A stretch of 64,000 nucleotides of DNA, from the NCBI GenBank assembly GCA_965227745.1, contig OZ245769.1, forward strand, positions 5,642,001-5,706,000, given 5' to 3'. Origin of the DNA: GAS368 sp965227745. Its GTDB lineage: Bacteria > Verrucomicrobiota > Verrucomicrobiia > Opitutales > Opitutaceae. Shown here piece by piece: positions 18,844 through 27,599 of the stretch (positions within the stretch are counted from its first letter, which is position 1; every line of letters begins with the position of its first letter). A program made the position numbers and the translations under genes. The notes under the pieces were generated by a model. That model was not told the origin of the DNA. It did not search any database and saw only the letters and a program-made list of their open reading frames with translations.

Positions 18844-19228
18844 AAAATTTTTAGGGAGTGTATATCGGTGCCAGTGGAGCGAAACGCCCCGTCGTTCGCA
18901 CGCACGCACGTGCCCGGCGGAGCGCCGGGCGCCAGCGAGCCGATCCGAGTCACAGCCACAGGAGGGGCTTTACGGCCGAGCTCGGCGCTCACGAAAGCTG
19001 CGACTGCTCCCTCGCGTCGATCACCTCCGAGTGTACGATACGGCCTCCGAGCGGACCGTCTGGACCTCCGCCTCGCTTTCTCATTCCTGCCCACCTCATC
19101 ATTCTCCGGCTCGGCTCTGTGCCTCCTCTGTGTCCTCTGTGACCCACTCCGAAGAATTACTGTCCGACCTCCAGGCTAAATCCCTTTGCCACGGCTCGGC
19201 ACAAAACACGCTCACCCCATCCCTCACC
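18844..19228. other. Intergenic region between rnpB and the M20 peptidase
   Basis: A 385-base gap with no supported gene. It contains a hairpin GCCCGGC-GGAGC-GCCGGGC near 18910-18930, and a repeated phrase around CCTCTGTGTCCTCTGTG near 19124-19140. The peptidase promoter should lie in the second half. Confidence 0.5.
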
Positions 19229-20692
19229 ATGCCGCTTCTTCCGTCCCCTCGCCCCTGCGTGTTCGCCCGCTCCTTGTTTACGCTCCTCGTTACCGCCGTG
19301 GCGGTCCTCTCGCTGTCTAATCCTTCAGCCCACGCCGCTACCGCTCCCGCGAGTGGCGCTCCCGACCTCGACGTTGCTCACCGGGAAATTGTCTCGACCC
19401 TCAAAGACTTCATCCGACTCAAAACCTTTAGCCCGCCGGGCAATGAAACCGAAGCCGCGAAGTTCCTCCAAGCCATTCTCGAGCGCGACGGCATCGCCTC
19501 TGAAATCCTCGAAAAAGAAGCGGGCCGCGGCAATCTCATCGCCCGCATCAAGGGCACCGGCAAGAAGCGCCCGATCATCCTCATGGGCCACCTCGACACC
19601 GTGGGCGTCGAGCGCGAGAAATGGTCCCTCGAGCCTTTTGAGGCCATCGAGAAAGACGGCTACCTCTACGGGCGCGGCGCGACCGACAACAAGACCTCCA
19701 CCACCGTCTTCATCGAGGTCATCCGCCTCCTGCACCGCCTCAAAGTCCCGCTCGACCGCGATCTGATTTTCGTCGGCGAAGCCGCCGAGGAAACCGCCGC
19801 CGCCCTCGGCATCGAGTTTCTCGTGGAAAAACACTGGGACAAGATCGCCGCCGAATTCGCGCTCAACGAAGGCGGCATCACCCTCGAGGAAAACGGCCGC
19901 GTGAAATACGTCGCGGTCAGCGCCGCCGAAAAAGTCCCGCGCCGCATCATCCTCTCCGCCGCCGGCGTGAGCGGCCACGGCTCGCGCCCCCGCCCCGACA
20001 ACGCGATCGTCCACGTCGCCGCCGCCGTCGGCAAACTCGGCGCGTGGCAGCCCCCGCTGCGGCTCAACGCCATCACGCGCGCCTATTTTCAGCGCCTCGC
20101 CGCCGTGAGCGAGCCCGGCGAAGCCTGGCTCTTCACCCACCTCGAGGACCCAACCGTCGGCGCGCAGGCGCAGGAGATCATCCGCCGCACGAACTTCCTG
20201 CAAAACTCGATGCTCCGCACCTCGATCTCGCCCACCATCATCAAGGGCGGCTTCCAGTCCAACGTCATCCCCGCCGATGCCTCGGCCACGCTCGATGTCC
20301 GCGCCCTGCCCGACGAAGACATGCCCGCCTTTATCGCGCTCATGCGCCAGGTCGTCGACGATCCCGCCGTCGATCTCACGATGATGGGCGGCAAGCTCCG
20401 CCCCGCCACTGCGCCGTCGCCCATTACCTCCGAGCTCTTCGCCGCCCTCGAGCGCGCGCAGAAAAAAGTTTTCCCCGGCGCCGTCACCCTCCCGCAAATG
20501 GACGCCTTCGCCACCGACTCCGCCCAACTCCGCGAAAAAGGCGTGCAAGCCTACGGCATCAGCCCCGTCACCACCGCCGACGACAACGCCCGCATGCACG
20601 GCAACGACGAACGCATCAAACTCGCCCCCATCAAAGACTACTTCGAGCTCGTCTGGACGACGGTGATGGATGTGGCGGGGGCGAAGCCGTGA
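19229..20692 (+). CDS. Secreted M20/M25/M40 family metallopeptidase
   Basis: A 487-residue zinc-dependent peptidase or deacylase of the M20 clan. ATG at 19229 gives a signal peptide, with a hydrophobic run of about 20 residues ending near SNPSAHAA at residue 37. Metal ligands follow the family: ILMGHLDTVGVE (His, near residue 122), YGRGATDNKT (Asp), VGEAAEETAAA (catalytic and ligand Glu), and a final His in ARMHGNDERI. A dimerisation-lid domain containing AAGVSGHGSRP sits in the middle. Periplasmic or outer location is inferred from the signal peptide; substrate (peptide or N-acyl amino acid) is unknown. Single gene. Confidence 0.9.
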   Translation: MPLLPSPRPCVFARSLFTLLVTAVAVLSLSNPSAHAATAPASGAPDLDVAHREIVSTLKDFIRLKTFSPPGNETEAAKFLQAILERDGIASEILEKEAGRGNLIARIKGTGKKRPIILMGHLDTVGVEREKWSLEPFEAIEKDGYLYGRGATDNKTSTTVFIEVIRLLHRLKVPLDRDLIFVGEAAEETAAALGIEFLVEKHWDKIAAEFALNEGGITLEENGRVKYVAVSAAEKVPRRIILSAAGVSGHGSRPRPDNAIVHVAAAVGKLGAWQPPLRLNAITRAYFQRLAAVSEPGEAWLFTHLEDPTVGAQAQEIIRRTNFLQNSMLRTSISPTIIKGGFQSNVIPADASATLDVRALPDEDMPAFIALMRQVVDDPAVDLTMMGGKLRPATAPSPITSELFAALERAQKKVFPGAVTLPQMDAFATDSAQLREKGVQAYGISPVTTADDNARMHGNDERIKLAPIKDYFELVWTTVMDVAGAKP

Positions 20693-20832
20693 TGCAGGTT
20701 GATTTGCTTAGGGGCTGTTTATAAAAGTTTGGAATGCGTTGGCGTGTATCGCGCCAGCCTCCTCCGGTTAGTCGCGCCGGCGTCTGTAGTCAGGCAGCCT
20801 GCCACACAGCCGTTTACTTTCACCGACATGTA

Positions 20833-21759
20833 CTAGGCTGGTCCCGGAAAAATCGGAATGGCTTCGCTTTTGGACTTGGGAGTTAATCTAGACGACCAGG
20901 GATGAGCTTTGGCGGCAGCCTCGAAGTGGTCCTTCCGCCAGTTGGTGCGAGCTTGCTGTGTGGTCTTAGTATCGGAGAAGGGCACCGCTTGGGCGGCGGC
21001 GTCCCAGTGATTCGCCGCGACGGCCGTTGAGAAAGCCGTGTGATTGGCCACGCCGCGCGCACCACCTTGGAACGCCAAGTCGACCAACGCCACCTGTGCG
21101 TCTATGGGGAAAGTCCAAAAAGCCGCAAATGCCGGTTCGCCCACCAACTCCCGGATTTTCTGCCGAATGTCATCCCCGAGCAGTTCATCGATGCCTGAAC
21201 TCCAAATTTGGAAACTATTGTAACACTCGTAGGCCCGAATGGCATCTTTATATCCATAGCCCAGTTTTATGATATTCACGGCTTCCTTCACCATGGAGTC
21301 GATGCTGACCGTCTGAAAGATGCGGCTGCTTCCCGCCTCCTTTGCCGCGTCCACGAAAGTCATGTTCTTGAACGGGAGATCGTAGCCCCACACCCCGGGC
21401 ACGAACTTATCGTCCGGGAGACTAAAATGACCTTGGTCGATTCGGGTAATCATAGCATCCGCTCCGCGACGGCCTTCCGTGCTGTGGGGACCGGGTATGC
21501 GTCCGCGGCACGCACTGGCGTACTGGGTGGAGCCCACCACGCGAAGATTCGTTATCCCGTATTTCCAGATGCCTTGGATCGCTTTTCGAATTTTTTCTTC
21601 GCTGGCACCCTTTCTTACAAGCAGGTGGCCGATACCAATGGTAAGATGCCCGAGGTGGTCCAGATACATCCAAGGAGAGCGCCCTTCAAATCGCTCCTTT
21701 GTGGGTCGCAACTTGGCGACCAAGTCGCTGATCTCAGCATCTCTCGAGGTGTCGGCCAT
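20833..21759 (-). CDS. T4-lysozyme-like muramidase with an enlarged central region
   Basis: A 308-residue protein from ATG 21759 (an in-frame GTG at 21783 is possible). Residues 24-48 match phage T4 lysozyme in spacing: Glu25 in FEG, Asp34 in YLDHLG and Thr40 in LTIGIGHLL correspond to the Glu11/Asp20/Thr26 triad. The C-lobe also matches, with ALVDLAFQGGARGVANHT and NHWDAAAQA. Between the lobes are about 170 residues, against about 60 in T4, including several aromatic-rich segments of unknown role. No signal peptide, holin or phage gene is nearby. Base composition is clearly lower in GC than its surroundings, suggesting horizontal origin. It may be an endolysin remnant or an exported effector. 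Confidence 0.72.
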   Translation of the reverse strand: MADTSRDAEISDLVAKLRPTKERFEGRSPWMYLDHLGHLTIGIGHLLVRKGASEEKIRKAIQGIWKYGITNLRVVGSTQYASACRGRIPGPHSTEGRRGADAMITRIDQGHFSLPDDKFVPGVWGYDLPFKNMTFVDAAKEAGSSRIFQTVSIDSMVKEAVNIIKLGYGYKDAIRAYECYNSFQIWSSGIDELLGDDIRQKIRELVGEPAFAAFWTFPIDAQVALVDLAFQGGARGVANHTAFSTAVAANHWDAAAQAVPFSDTKTTQQARTNWRKDHFEAAAKAHPWSSRLTPKSKSEAIPIFPGPA

Positions 21760-22305
21760 CGTATACGCGATTTTGGGCTCCACAGGGAGGCCAAATAAAT
21801 CGTACAGGAATTCAATCGGTGGAGTTTGGCCCTGTCAACGAGTGTATTGCATCTTCTAACCCTATAGTTTTTTATTTTCTCTCTTCATCGTATAGACCTC
21901 CAACATATGCTGCTGCTTCCGACTGCGGTATCGGCAATCAGCGCTCTGCGGTCAACTTTTTCTAAAGCTGCTCCATCTCTTCTAACACGGTCGTGTTCAA
22001 CATCGGAATACTTACGGCTCGGGCCTCTAATTTCGCGCTCGCCGCGGTGAGCAGCGCCAGCCCCGTCGTGTCGCCGAAGCCGGAGATTTTCAAGGTACAC
22101 AATTCCGGCGGCAGCGCATCACCAAGCGCACATCGCCGCTTCGCTCCGTTACGGCGAAGCCCCCCTGCGTTCACCGCCGCGGCTGCCGCTTCCTCGACAC
22201 CCACAAAAGGCGACGTTGCCGGCGCGAAACCCTGAACCAGCCTCATGCATGAAAATCTGTTGAAGCAACCCGGGGAGCGATATGGTTTAACGAAGTAAAG
22301 GCACG
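21760..22305. other. Low-GC intergenic stretch, no supported gene
   Basis: About 550 bases. The part 21790-21960 is AT-rich for this genome. Open frames of 94 codons (minus, 21962-22246) and 80 codons (plus, 21993-22235) lie opposite each other; neither resembles a known family. The minus one, with LCTLKISGFGDTTGLALL, could be a gene remnant. Confidence 0.4.
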
Positions 22306-22833
22306 ATGACCGATCTATCTGAAGACCTGCTTTACCGAGAGGTAAGTGCCGAAATTGGATTCGGTCCGGCGCGGCCCACGTTCGGCGATGTGTTTCTCAT
22401 TTGTGGGGAAAGGCATCGTAATTTTCCGCCCTCGGGCGCGCTAGCGTTCGAGTCGCTCGCTGACCTTCAATTTGAACAGGTGGACGATTATTTCGGCGTA
22501 AGAGCCCTCAGTGGCGAAGGCGATGATGTGCCGATTTGGGCCTATCCCATCGTCGCCGGAAAGCCCGTCCACCATCACCCCGGCCCCTTCGACGCAATTC
22601 GCCTCGAGTACAATGTGCTCCGGAATCCACGCGACCGCGGCGATCATTTTCTCACCTGCGTCGCGGCCTTCGCCAAGCTGGGCTCTCGTGTGACCTACCG
22701 CAGCCGCGGACTGGAGCTGAAAGTGCCGCCGGATGTTTCACCCATCCGCGCCGACATGGATGCGATTGTCCGCCATTGGGCGGCGGAAGGAATCGCGGTG
22801 GGTTCGATTGAAGCACTCGAAGTCGATTTCTAA
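22306..22833 (+). CDS. Hypothetical protein
   Basis: A 175-residue acidic, probably cytoplasmic protein. I do not recognise its family. A central HHHPGPFDAIRLEYNVL stretch and a C-terminal helix IRADMDAIVRHWAAEG are the most distinctive parts. No signal peptide or membrane span. The ATG is preceded by a weak purine stretch (GTAAAGG). It lies on the edge of the lower-GC patch that contains the lysozyme-like gene, on the opposite strand. Confidence 0.55.
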   Translation: MTDLSEDLLYREVSAEIGFGPARPTFGDVFLICGERHRNFPPSGALAFESLADLQFEQVDDYFGVRALSGEGDDVPIWAYPIVAGKPVHHHPGPFDAIRLEYNVLRNPRDRGDHFLTCVAAFAKLGSRVTYRSRGLELKVPPDVSPIRADMDAIVRHWAAEGIAVGSIEALEVDF

Positions 22834-22841
22834 GCCCGAAT

Positions 22842-22876
22842 AAATCCGCCTCCATCCGCGCCATTCGCGGTAAAAA
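22842..22876 (+). repeat. Degenerate 9-base triplet repeat (TCCGCG phrase)
   Basis: Three successive units of about nine bases, ATCCGCCTCC / ATCCGCGCC / ATTCGCGGT, then an A-run. The same plan occurs at about 47787-47819, on the minus strand at about 56937-56975, and at 57027-57060. Confidence 0.5.
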
Positions 22877-22928
22877 TTCCGAGCCTCATCACGTCAGCCC
22901 GCCCGCCCCTCACGGCTTACTCTGCCAA

Positions 22929-22954
22929 GGAAAAGAGCCGAGGTTGCACTCGGC
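22929..22954 (-). terminator. Terminator of the pseudopilin operon
   Basis: A GCCGAG-GTTGCA-CTCGGC hairpin (22937-22954). On the minus strand it is followed by TCTTTTCC. It is placed 57 bases after the stop of the 848-residue pilus-like gene. Confidence 0.7.
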
Positions 22955-23010
22955 CCTCCGGGTTTTGCTATGAGCGCTGGACTCTCAGCTTTTCCTCTTC
23001 CCCGTCGCCC

Positions 23011-25557
23011 TTACAAGCCCCAGCCTGTCTTCAGTGCGTCGTACTGCGACTTGGTGATGTCGGTGAAATCGACGCGGCGGTAGGACATGACCTTGGGGGT
23101 GAGGGGGGGGAACTGGCCGTTGGCGAAGAGGTCGTTGAAGCCCCAGAGACGCACGGGTGCGTCGTAGAGGCGCAGTGACCAGGGCTCGATGGCCACGGTG
23201 CTTTCGTACATCGCGACGAGTGATCCGCGGATGGCGACGACGCGCTGCGTGCCGCTGGAGTTTTGCTCGAGGAAGCGCGGGAAATTATGCGCGCCACCGC
23301 TGTAGTAGCCGGAGCTGTTTAGATTCGAGGGGACGAGGCCGGTCATGATCGCGGTCGAAAGCTCCGTGTTGCTGGAGAGGAATTTCTCGGTTGCCGTGAG
23401 ATCGGTCGCGGTCGTGCCGCTCTTGGCGTTGCCGGAGCCGGCGAGGCCGATGGGGTCGCGCAGGTAGGCCACGGCATCATTGCGCCCGTCGGTGCAGTTG
23501 CTGCTGGAGGGCTGGGTCGTCGCCCAATTGGTCGACCAGTTGGTGTTGTCGCAGGTATGGTCGGAGAGCTTGTCGTTCCAGCCCGAGATCTGCGTGTAGT
23601 ATTGGTTCACGCCGGAGCCGTTGGTGGAAAATATCGGCTGGCTCAGAATAGTAAAAGCGTCGCAGACGATGGAGCAGGGCATCTCACCGGTCTCGGGGGC
23701 GCGGGCGCTGGAGGTAGTGCCGGTGGAGGTGTCGATGGTGCCGTCGGCATTGTAGTGGCCGAGCACATACAGGGCGTCGTTGGTCGCGATCGTGAGGCCG
23801 GTCGACCCGCTGGCGGCGGAGGCGACGCGGCCGCGACCGTACACGAGGCGCACGCCGGAATCTTTGCGCGTGGCGGCGTCGATGGACTGGATGTAAACGC
23901 CGCCGTTCCACGGGGCATTGGTCGTGGGGTAGTTGTAGATATCGTTGAGGGAACTGAGGGCGACGTTGCCGGGAGTGGCGCTGGCATTGAAGATATAACT
24001 GGACCAACCGGTGTTGGTGCCTACGGCGGGCGGCGCTCCGGTCGTGTACACGAGCGAGGTGGAGAGGCCGTTGATCTTGTAATCTACCATCTTTTTCAAC
24101 TCGGTCATGTCGACCTCGATGAGGTCGATGGAGCGTGGGCTGTAGGCGTTCGAGGCGCTGCGGCTGGCGGCGTAGTTGTGCGAGCTGCGGCGCATATCCG
24201 TCATTTGGTCCATCTTGATCGTGATGATCGGCTTGCCGGTTTGGTTGCCGGTGGTGTTGGAGGTGGTGTTGTTGGTGCCGTAGGTGGGCTGGCCGGGGAG
24301 GACGAGCTCGACGCCGCCCTTGGTGAAGACGCGGTATCTGCCGGCGGGGATGCTGATGTTGGAGCCGTCGGGCATGCGGCCGGTGCGGGTCGTGGTGCTG
24401 GGATTGACGACGATATGGATACCGCAGAGGCGGGCGTATTTTTGGTTTTCCACCTCGGAGCTGTAGCCGGTGTCGGTCGAGAGGAGGGAAGGCTCAATGA
24501 GCTTGTGGGCGTCGTTGACGGAGCCCTCGACGTAGTTGCCGATGGCGACGGGATTGTAGGTGGGCACGCCGTGGACCTCGGTCTGGACGTTGCCCTGGTA
24601 GCTCTGCGAGGCCCAGCTGCGGAAGCTATCCTTGCTCGCGGCGGTTTCGGAGCCGGGGGCGGCGCCGGTGTTCCAGGCCTGGTCGCGCCACGCGCCAGTA
24701 CTCGTATCGCGGAGGCCGACGATGGAGCCGGAGGACGACATGAAGGTGACCTGCGAGGTGTAGTTGGTCGTATCCAGATTTCCCGCACGCTGCATGAAGT
24801 ATTGTTTTTGCGAGGCGGCGTAGAGGCCCTTGGCGGTCGTGACTTGGCTGGTGAAGTTGAGCGAGGTGGTGTTGGACGTGCTCTGCGAGCGCACGTAGAG
24901 GCGGCCGTTGGTGTGGACGGGGCCGACGATGTTCATGGTCGCGCCGGGCATGAACTCGAGGTCCATGTTGTAGAAGATCGCGTGGGAGAAGAGCGGGGAG
25001 GCGCGCGCCGAGAGCGTCTGCGTCATGTAGCACACCTGCGGGCCGCCGGCGCCGCCGGTCGGGGGATTTACCTGCGCCTTGGAGATGACCTTGATGTCGA
25101 AGCGGAAGGCGTAGCGGCCCTTGAGCGGCTCGAACTCGTTGTTCGGGTCCGCGGGGTCGAAATAGTAGAGGCTCGTGGTGGCGTTGTTGGAGACGGTGTT
25201 GATGAGGCCGATGACGAGCTCGGGGGCGGTGCCGCTCGTGGTGGAGACCTGGCTGCCGCCCCAAAAAGAGGGATCGGGCTGGGCGATCTGGCCCTCGTTG
25301 GACGTGAAGCGCGTGGGGGTGAAATCGGAGCGCGTTTCCATGAGCTGGCGCACTTGAGCGAGACCGTACTCGGAGACGGCCTCGGCGGCGTTGCGCGCTT
25401 CGAGGCGCATGGCTTCGCGGTAGTTGAGGCGGCGCTCGTTGAGCGAGTAGCCCAAGATCGAGGTGACGATGATGATGAGCCCCATCGAGAGCATCAACAC
25501 GGTGACGAGGGCGCTGCCGCGGTCGGTGCGACGCGGGAAAGAGGAGCGGAAGTGCAT
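23011..25557 (-). CDS. Very large PilX-like pilus assembly/minor pilin protein
   Basis: An 848-residue protein. A short basic leader (MHFRSSFPRRTDRGS) is followed by one N-terminal transmembrane helix (ALVTVLMLSMGLIIIVTSIL) and a helix with NEAR-type polar repeats (RLEARNAAEAVSEYGLAQ), as in PilX/GspK N-terminal domains. The remaining 750 residues are Ser/Thr/Asn-rich and beta-like, and probably exposed outside. Typical PilX is about 200 residues, so this one is strongly enlarged. It is third in a minus-strand operon after two prepilin-type proteins (3 bases from the previous stop). Verrucomicrobial cassette proteins of similar layout exist; I cannot assign which group this belongs to. Confidence 0.7.
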   Translation of the reverse strand: MHFRSSFPRRTDRGSALVTVLMLSMGLIIIVTSILGYSLNERRLNYREAMRLEARNAAEAVSEYGLAQVRQLMETRSDFTPTRFTSNEGQIAQPDPSFWGGSQVSTTSGTAPELVIGLINTVSNNATTSLYYFDPADPNNEFEPLKGRYAFRFDIKVISKAQVNPPTGGAGGPQVCYMTQTLSARASPLFSHAIFYNMDLEFMPGATMNIVGPVHTNGRLYVRSQSTSNTTSLNFTSQVTTAKGLYAASQKQYFMQRAGNLDTTNYTSQVTFMSSSGSIVGLRDTSTGAWRDQAWNTGAAPGSETAASKDSFRSWASQSYQGNVQTEVHGVPTYNPVAIGNYVEGSVNDAHKLIEPSLLSTDTGYSSEVENQKYARLCGIHIVVNPSTTTRTGRMPDGSNISIPAGRYRVFTKGGVELVLPGQPTYGTNNTTSNTTGNQTGKPIITIKMDQMTDMRRSSHNYAASRSASNAYSPRSIDLIEVDMTELKKMVDYKINGLSTSLVYTTGAPPAVGTNTGWSSYIFNASATPGNVALSSLNDIYNYPTTNAPWNGGVYIQSIDAATRKDSGVRLVYGRGRVASAASGSTGLTIATNDALYVLGHYNADGTIDTSTGTTSSARAPETGEMPCSIVCDAFTILSQPIFSTNGSGVNQYYTQISGWNDKLSDHTCDNTNWSTNWATTQPSSSNCTDGRNDAVAYLRDPIGLAGSGNAKSGTTATDLTATEKFLSSNTELSTAIMTGLVPSNLNSSGYYSGGAHNFPRFLEQNSSGTQRVVAIRGSLVAMYESTVAIEPWSLRLYDAPVRLWGFNDLFANGQFPPLTPKVMSYRRVDFTDITKSQYDALKTGWGL

Positions 25558-25560
25558 GGG

Positions 25561-26283
25561 TTAGCCCCGGGGGGAGACGGTGAAGTTATACGTGTTCGTG
25601 GCGCTCGCGTTGCGGGAGTTGATCATGCCGCCGCGGTGGATGATCTCGCCTTTGACGATGATGCTCTTGTCGTAGAAATTGTAGAACAGCTTGCCGTTCG
25701 CGAGGCCGCGCGAGAGCTCGACCACCTCGGGGTAGATCGCGGGGTCGCTGATCTCGGGGATCAATTGAAACACGGGGAGCGTGGAACTCGGCGTGATCGC
25801 GAGGTCCATCTTGCGGACGGGGCCGGTGCTCGTGGGGTCGGTGGGGACGGTGGGCGCGCGGAAGTACGCGATGATGCGGGCGATTTTGCGGTCGTCCGCC
25901 GGGTCCTTGTAGACGAGCACGAGGCAATCGCCGGACTGGCCGTCATTCACCGAGGTATCGGCGATGGCGGTGGTGTAGCCTTGGTCGGGATCGGCGGGGT
26001 TGACGTAGGTGTCGACGGTGCGCGAGAGATTCGTGTACGCGGGGAAGATGCGGAAGTAGTTCGAGTAGGTGGCGTTTTCGGTCATCTCGCCGGTGAATTT
26101 TCGGATATCCTTGTTCACGAGAATTTTTCCCGTGTCGTAGTAATACACGTTCAGCGCCTGCACGAAGACGCGCAGGATGCCCACGGAGACGAGCGCCATG
26201 ATCGAGGTGGCGATGAGCATTTCGACGAGGGTGAAGCCGCGGCGCGGCGCGCGACGGGGGGAGCGGGAAAAGGTGAGGCGCAT
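25561..26283 (-). CDS. Prepilin-type protein, PilW-like
   Basis: A 240-residue minor pilin-like protein. It carries a class III signal for prepilin peptidase: basic leader ending RRAPRRG, cleavage before FTLVEMLIATSIMALVS, with Glu at mature position 5. About 200 residues of globular domain follow. The mature N-terminal helix anchors the protein in the inner membrane and packs in the pilus or pseudopilus. It is second of three genes, ending 3 bases before the 848-residue protein; the upstream partner's stop lies 22 bases before its ATG. Confidence 0.82.
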   Translation of the reverse strand: MRLTFSRSPRRAPRRGFTLVEMLIATSIMALVSVGILRVFVQALNVYYYDTGKILVNKDIRKFTGEMTENATYSNYFRIFPAYTNLSRTVDTYVNPADPDQGYTTAIADTSVNDGQSGDCLVLVYKDPADDRKIARIIAYFRAPTVPTDPTSTGPVRKMDLAITPSSTLPVFQLIPEISDPAIYPEVVELSRGLANGKLFYNFYDKSIIVKGEIIHRGGMINSRNASATNTYNFTVSPRG

Positions 26284-26305
26284 GGGGGACGGCGGGCGGA
26301 ATGTT

Positions 26306-26941
26306 TTAGAAGCTGGGCACCACGGAGCGGATCGTGCGGAGCGTGCCGCGAATGGAGCGGAGGCGGCCGCCGTCGCGGAACTGGTAGGTGTAGATCATCG
26401 TGATGGCCTTGGAGCCGCCGACGTTGTGCGCGATATCGGTCAGGTCCTGCACCCAGACCCAGATGGTGAGGTTGAGGGTGTCGTTGGGATTCACCGCGGG
26501 ATTCTTGATGGCGATCGTCTTGGCGTTGGAGACCGCGCCGGTGGGCGTCGTGCCGATGGCCACTGCGGTGGTCGGCGCCGTGCCCCAGGACAGAGTGAGT
26601 GGATCGGGCGTCACTTCATCGAGCACGGTGGGGATCGTGATCGGCGTGGCCGGGGCGCTCGGGAGCGAGGGGGCGAGCAGGCTGTAGTCCATGCTCTTTA
26701 CCTGCTCGATGTAGCCCTGCATCACGGTGACGACGGAATTCTGGACGATGCTGCCCTCGGTGAGGCGGCGCGACTGCATGATCATGGCGAGCACGCCGAT
26801 GCTCAGCAGCGAGAGCACCACGGAGGCGATGAGCACCTCCACCAGCGTCAGGGCCCGCTCGCCGCGCCGTGAAACCGGGTTGGCCGGGCGGCGGGGGCGG
26901 ACGAGGGCGGCGGTGGTCGGGAGGGTCGGTTTGATTTCCAC
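26306..26941 (-). CDS. Prepilin-type protein, PilV-like
   Basis: A 211-residue protein starting at GTG. After a long basic leader (about 30 residues ending RRGER) comes the hydrophobic prepilin helix ALTLVEVLIASVVLSLLS with Glu at position 5 of the mature form, close to PilV/GspI-type minor pilins. The C-terminal domain contains IWVWVQDLTDIAHNV and a final basic strand. It heads a three-gene minus-strand operon with the PilW-like and PilX-like genes; this order (V, W, X) matches minor pilin operons of type IV pili. Confidence 0.8.
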   Translation of the reverse strand: MEIKPTLPTTAALVRPRRPANPVSRRGERALTLVEVLIASVVLSLLSIGVLAMIMQSRRLTEGSIVQNSVVTVMQGYIEQVKSMDYSLLAPSLPSAPATPITIPTVLDEVTPDPLTLSWGTAPTTAVAIGTTPTGAVSNAKTIAIKNPAVNPNDTLNLTIWVWVQDLTDIAHNVGGSKAITMIYTYQFRDGGRLRSIRGTLRTIRSVVPSF

Positions 26942-27009
26942 TGGGTGATATTACACGAAACCGGTTGATTAAGGAAGGGCCACCCGGGACCAAAAGAGGC
27001 CCCACCGGC

Positions 27010-27027
27010 TAGGGCCATAAGGCCCTA
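27010..27027. promoter_or_regulatory. Perfect hairpin between the pilV-like gene and rpsT
   Basis: TAGGGCC-ATAA-GGCCCTA, a 7-base stem with 4-base loop, in the 198-base gap between divergent genes. There is no adjacent T-run. It could be an operator or a leader structure; the role is unknown. Confidence 0.35.
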
Positions 27028-27139
27028 AGGTTTGAACGCACACCCCATCGCTCCCCACAGTCTCGGCTCGGCCCGACAAAACCCTTGACCACCCCGGGGC
27101 GTTCGCGTTGGCTCACCAACTCTAATCTTTCCAACGACC

Positions 27140-27400
27140 ATGGCCAACACTCAATCTGCCATCAAAGCCGCTCGCAAAGCGACTCGCCTCCAAACCCGCA
27201 ATCAAGGCGTCAAGACCCGCCTGAAGACGCTGCGCAAGAAGCTCGATGCCGCTGTCGCCTCCAAGGACGCCGCCGCCTCCAAGACGGCTGCGACCGCCTG
27301 GACCTCCGCGATGGACAAGGCCGTCAAGTCGGGCGTCGTGCACAAGAACGCCGCCTCCCGCGCCAAGTCGCACATCGCGAAGATCGTCTTCGCGAAGTAA
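27140..27400 (+). CDS. rpsT: 30S ribosomal protein S20
   Basis: An 86-residue, Lys/Ala-rich helical protein with the classical S20 start MANTQSAIKAARKATRLQTR and end KNAASRAKSHIAKIV. It binds the 5' domain of 16S rRNA during 30S assembly. It is a monocistronic gene with its own terminator 35 bases downstream. A TTGACC box at 27085 could be a -35 element, but the -10 is unclear. Confidence 0.97.
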   Translation: MANTQSAIKAARKATRLQTRNQGVKTRLKTLRKKLDAAVASKDAAASKTAATAWTSAMDKAVKSGVVHKNAASRAKSHIAKIVFAK

Positions 27401-27434
27401 GCGAACGCCGGTCGTCCGCGACCCCCGTTTCCGA

Positions 27435-27465
27435 GGCCGGTCCTGTGACCGGCCTTTTGTATTTT
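27435..27465 (+). terminator. Intrinsic terminator of rpsT
   Basis: Stem GGCCGGTC (27435-27442) and GACCGGCC (27447-27454) with loop CTGT, then TTTTGTATTTT. Confidence 0.93.
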
Positions 27466-27599
27466 GACCGCGCAGCCCGCGGCGCGCCTGGAGTAAATCC
27501 CGAGCGCGCCGCGGGCTTCATCGTTTTGCGGAGCGAGACGAGGTGGGGTAGGGGAGTGCGCGGCTTTTTCGCAAGTCGCCGTGCGGTTCTCACCGCGAC

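Noticed and set aside
18659..19228. N-terminal extension of the M20 peptidase frame
   Set aside because: Overlaps the RNase P RNA; signal peptide only at ATG 19229.
21962..22246. 94-codon minus-strand frame and 80-codon plus-strand frame
   Set aside because: They oppose each other, lack a clear ribosome binding site and resemble no family; kept only as a possible remnant in the region note.
23557..26403. 948-codon plus-strand open frame
   Set aside because: Antisense to the three pseudopilin genes, rich in Gly/Val/Asp/Glu as mirror frames of high-GC genes are; no domain recognisable.
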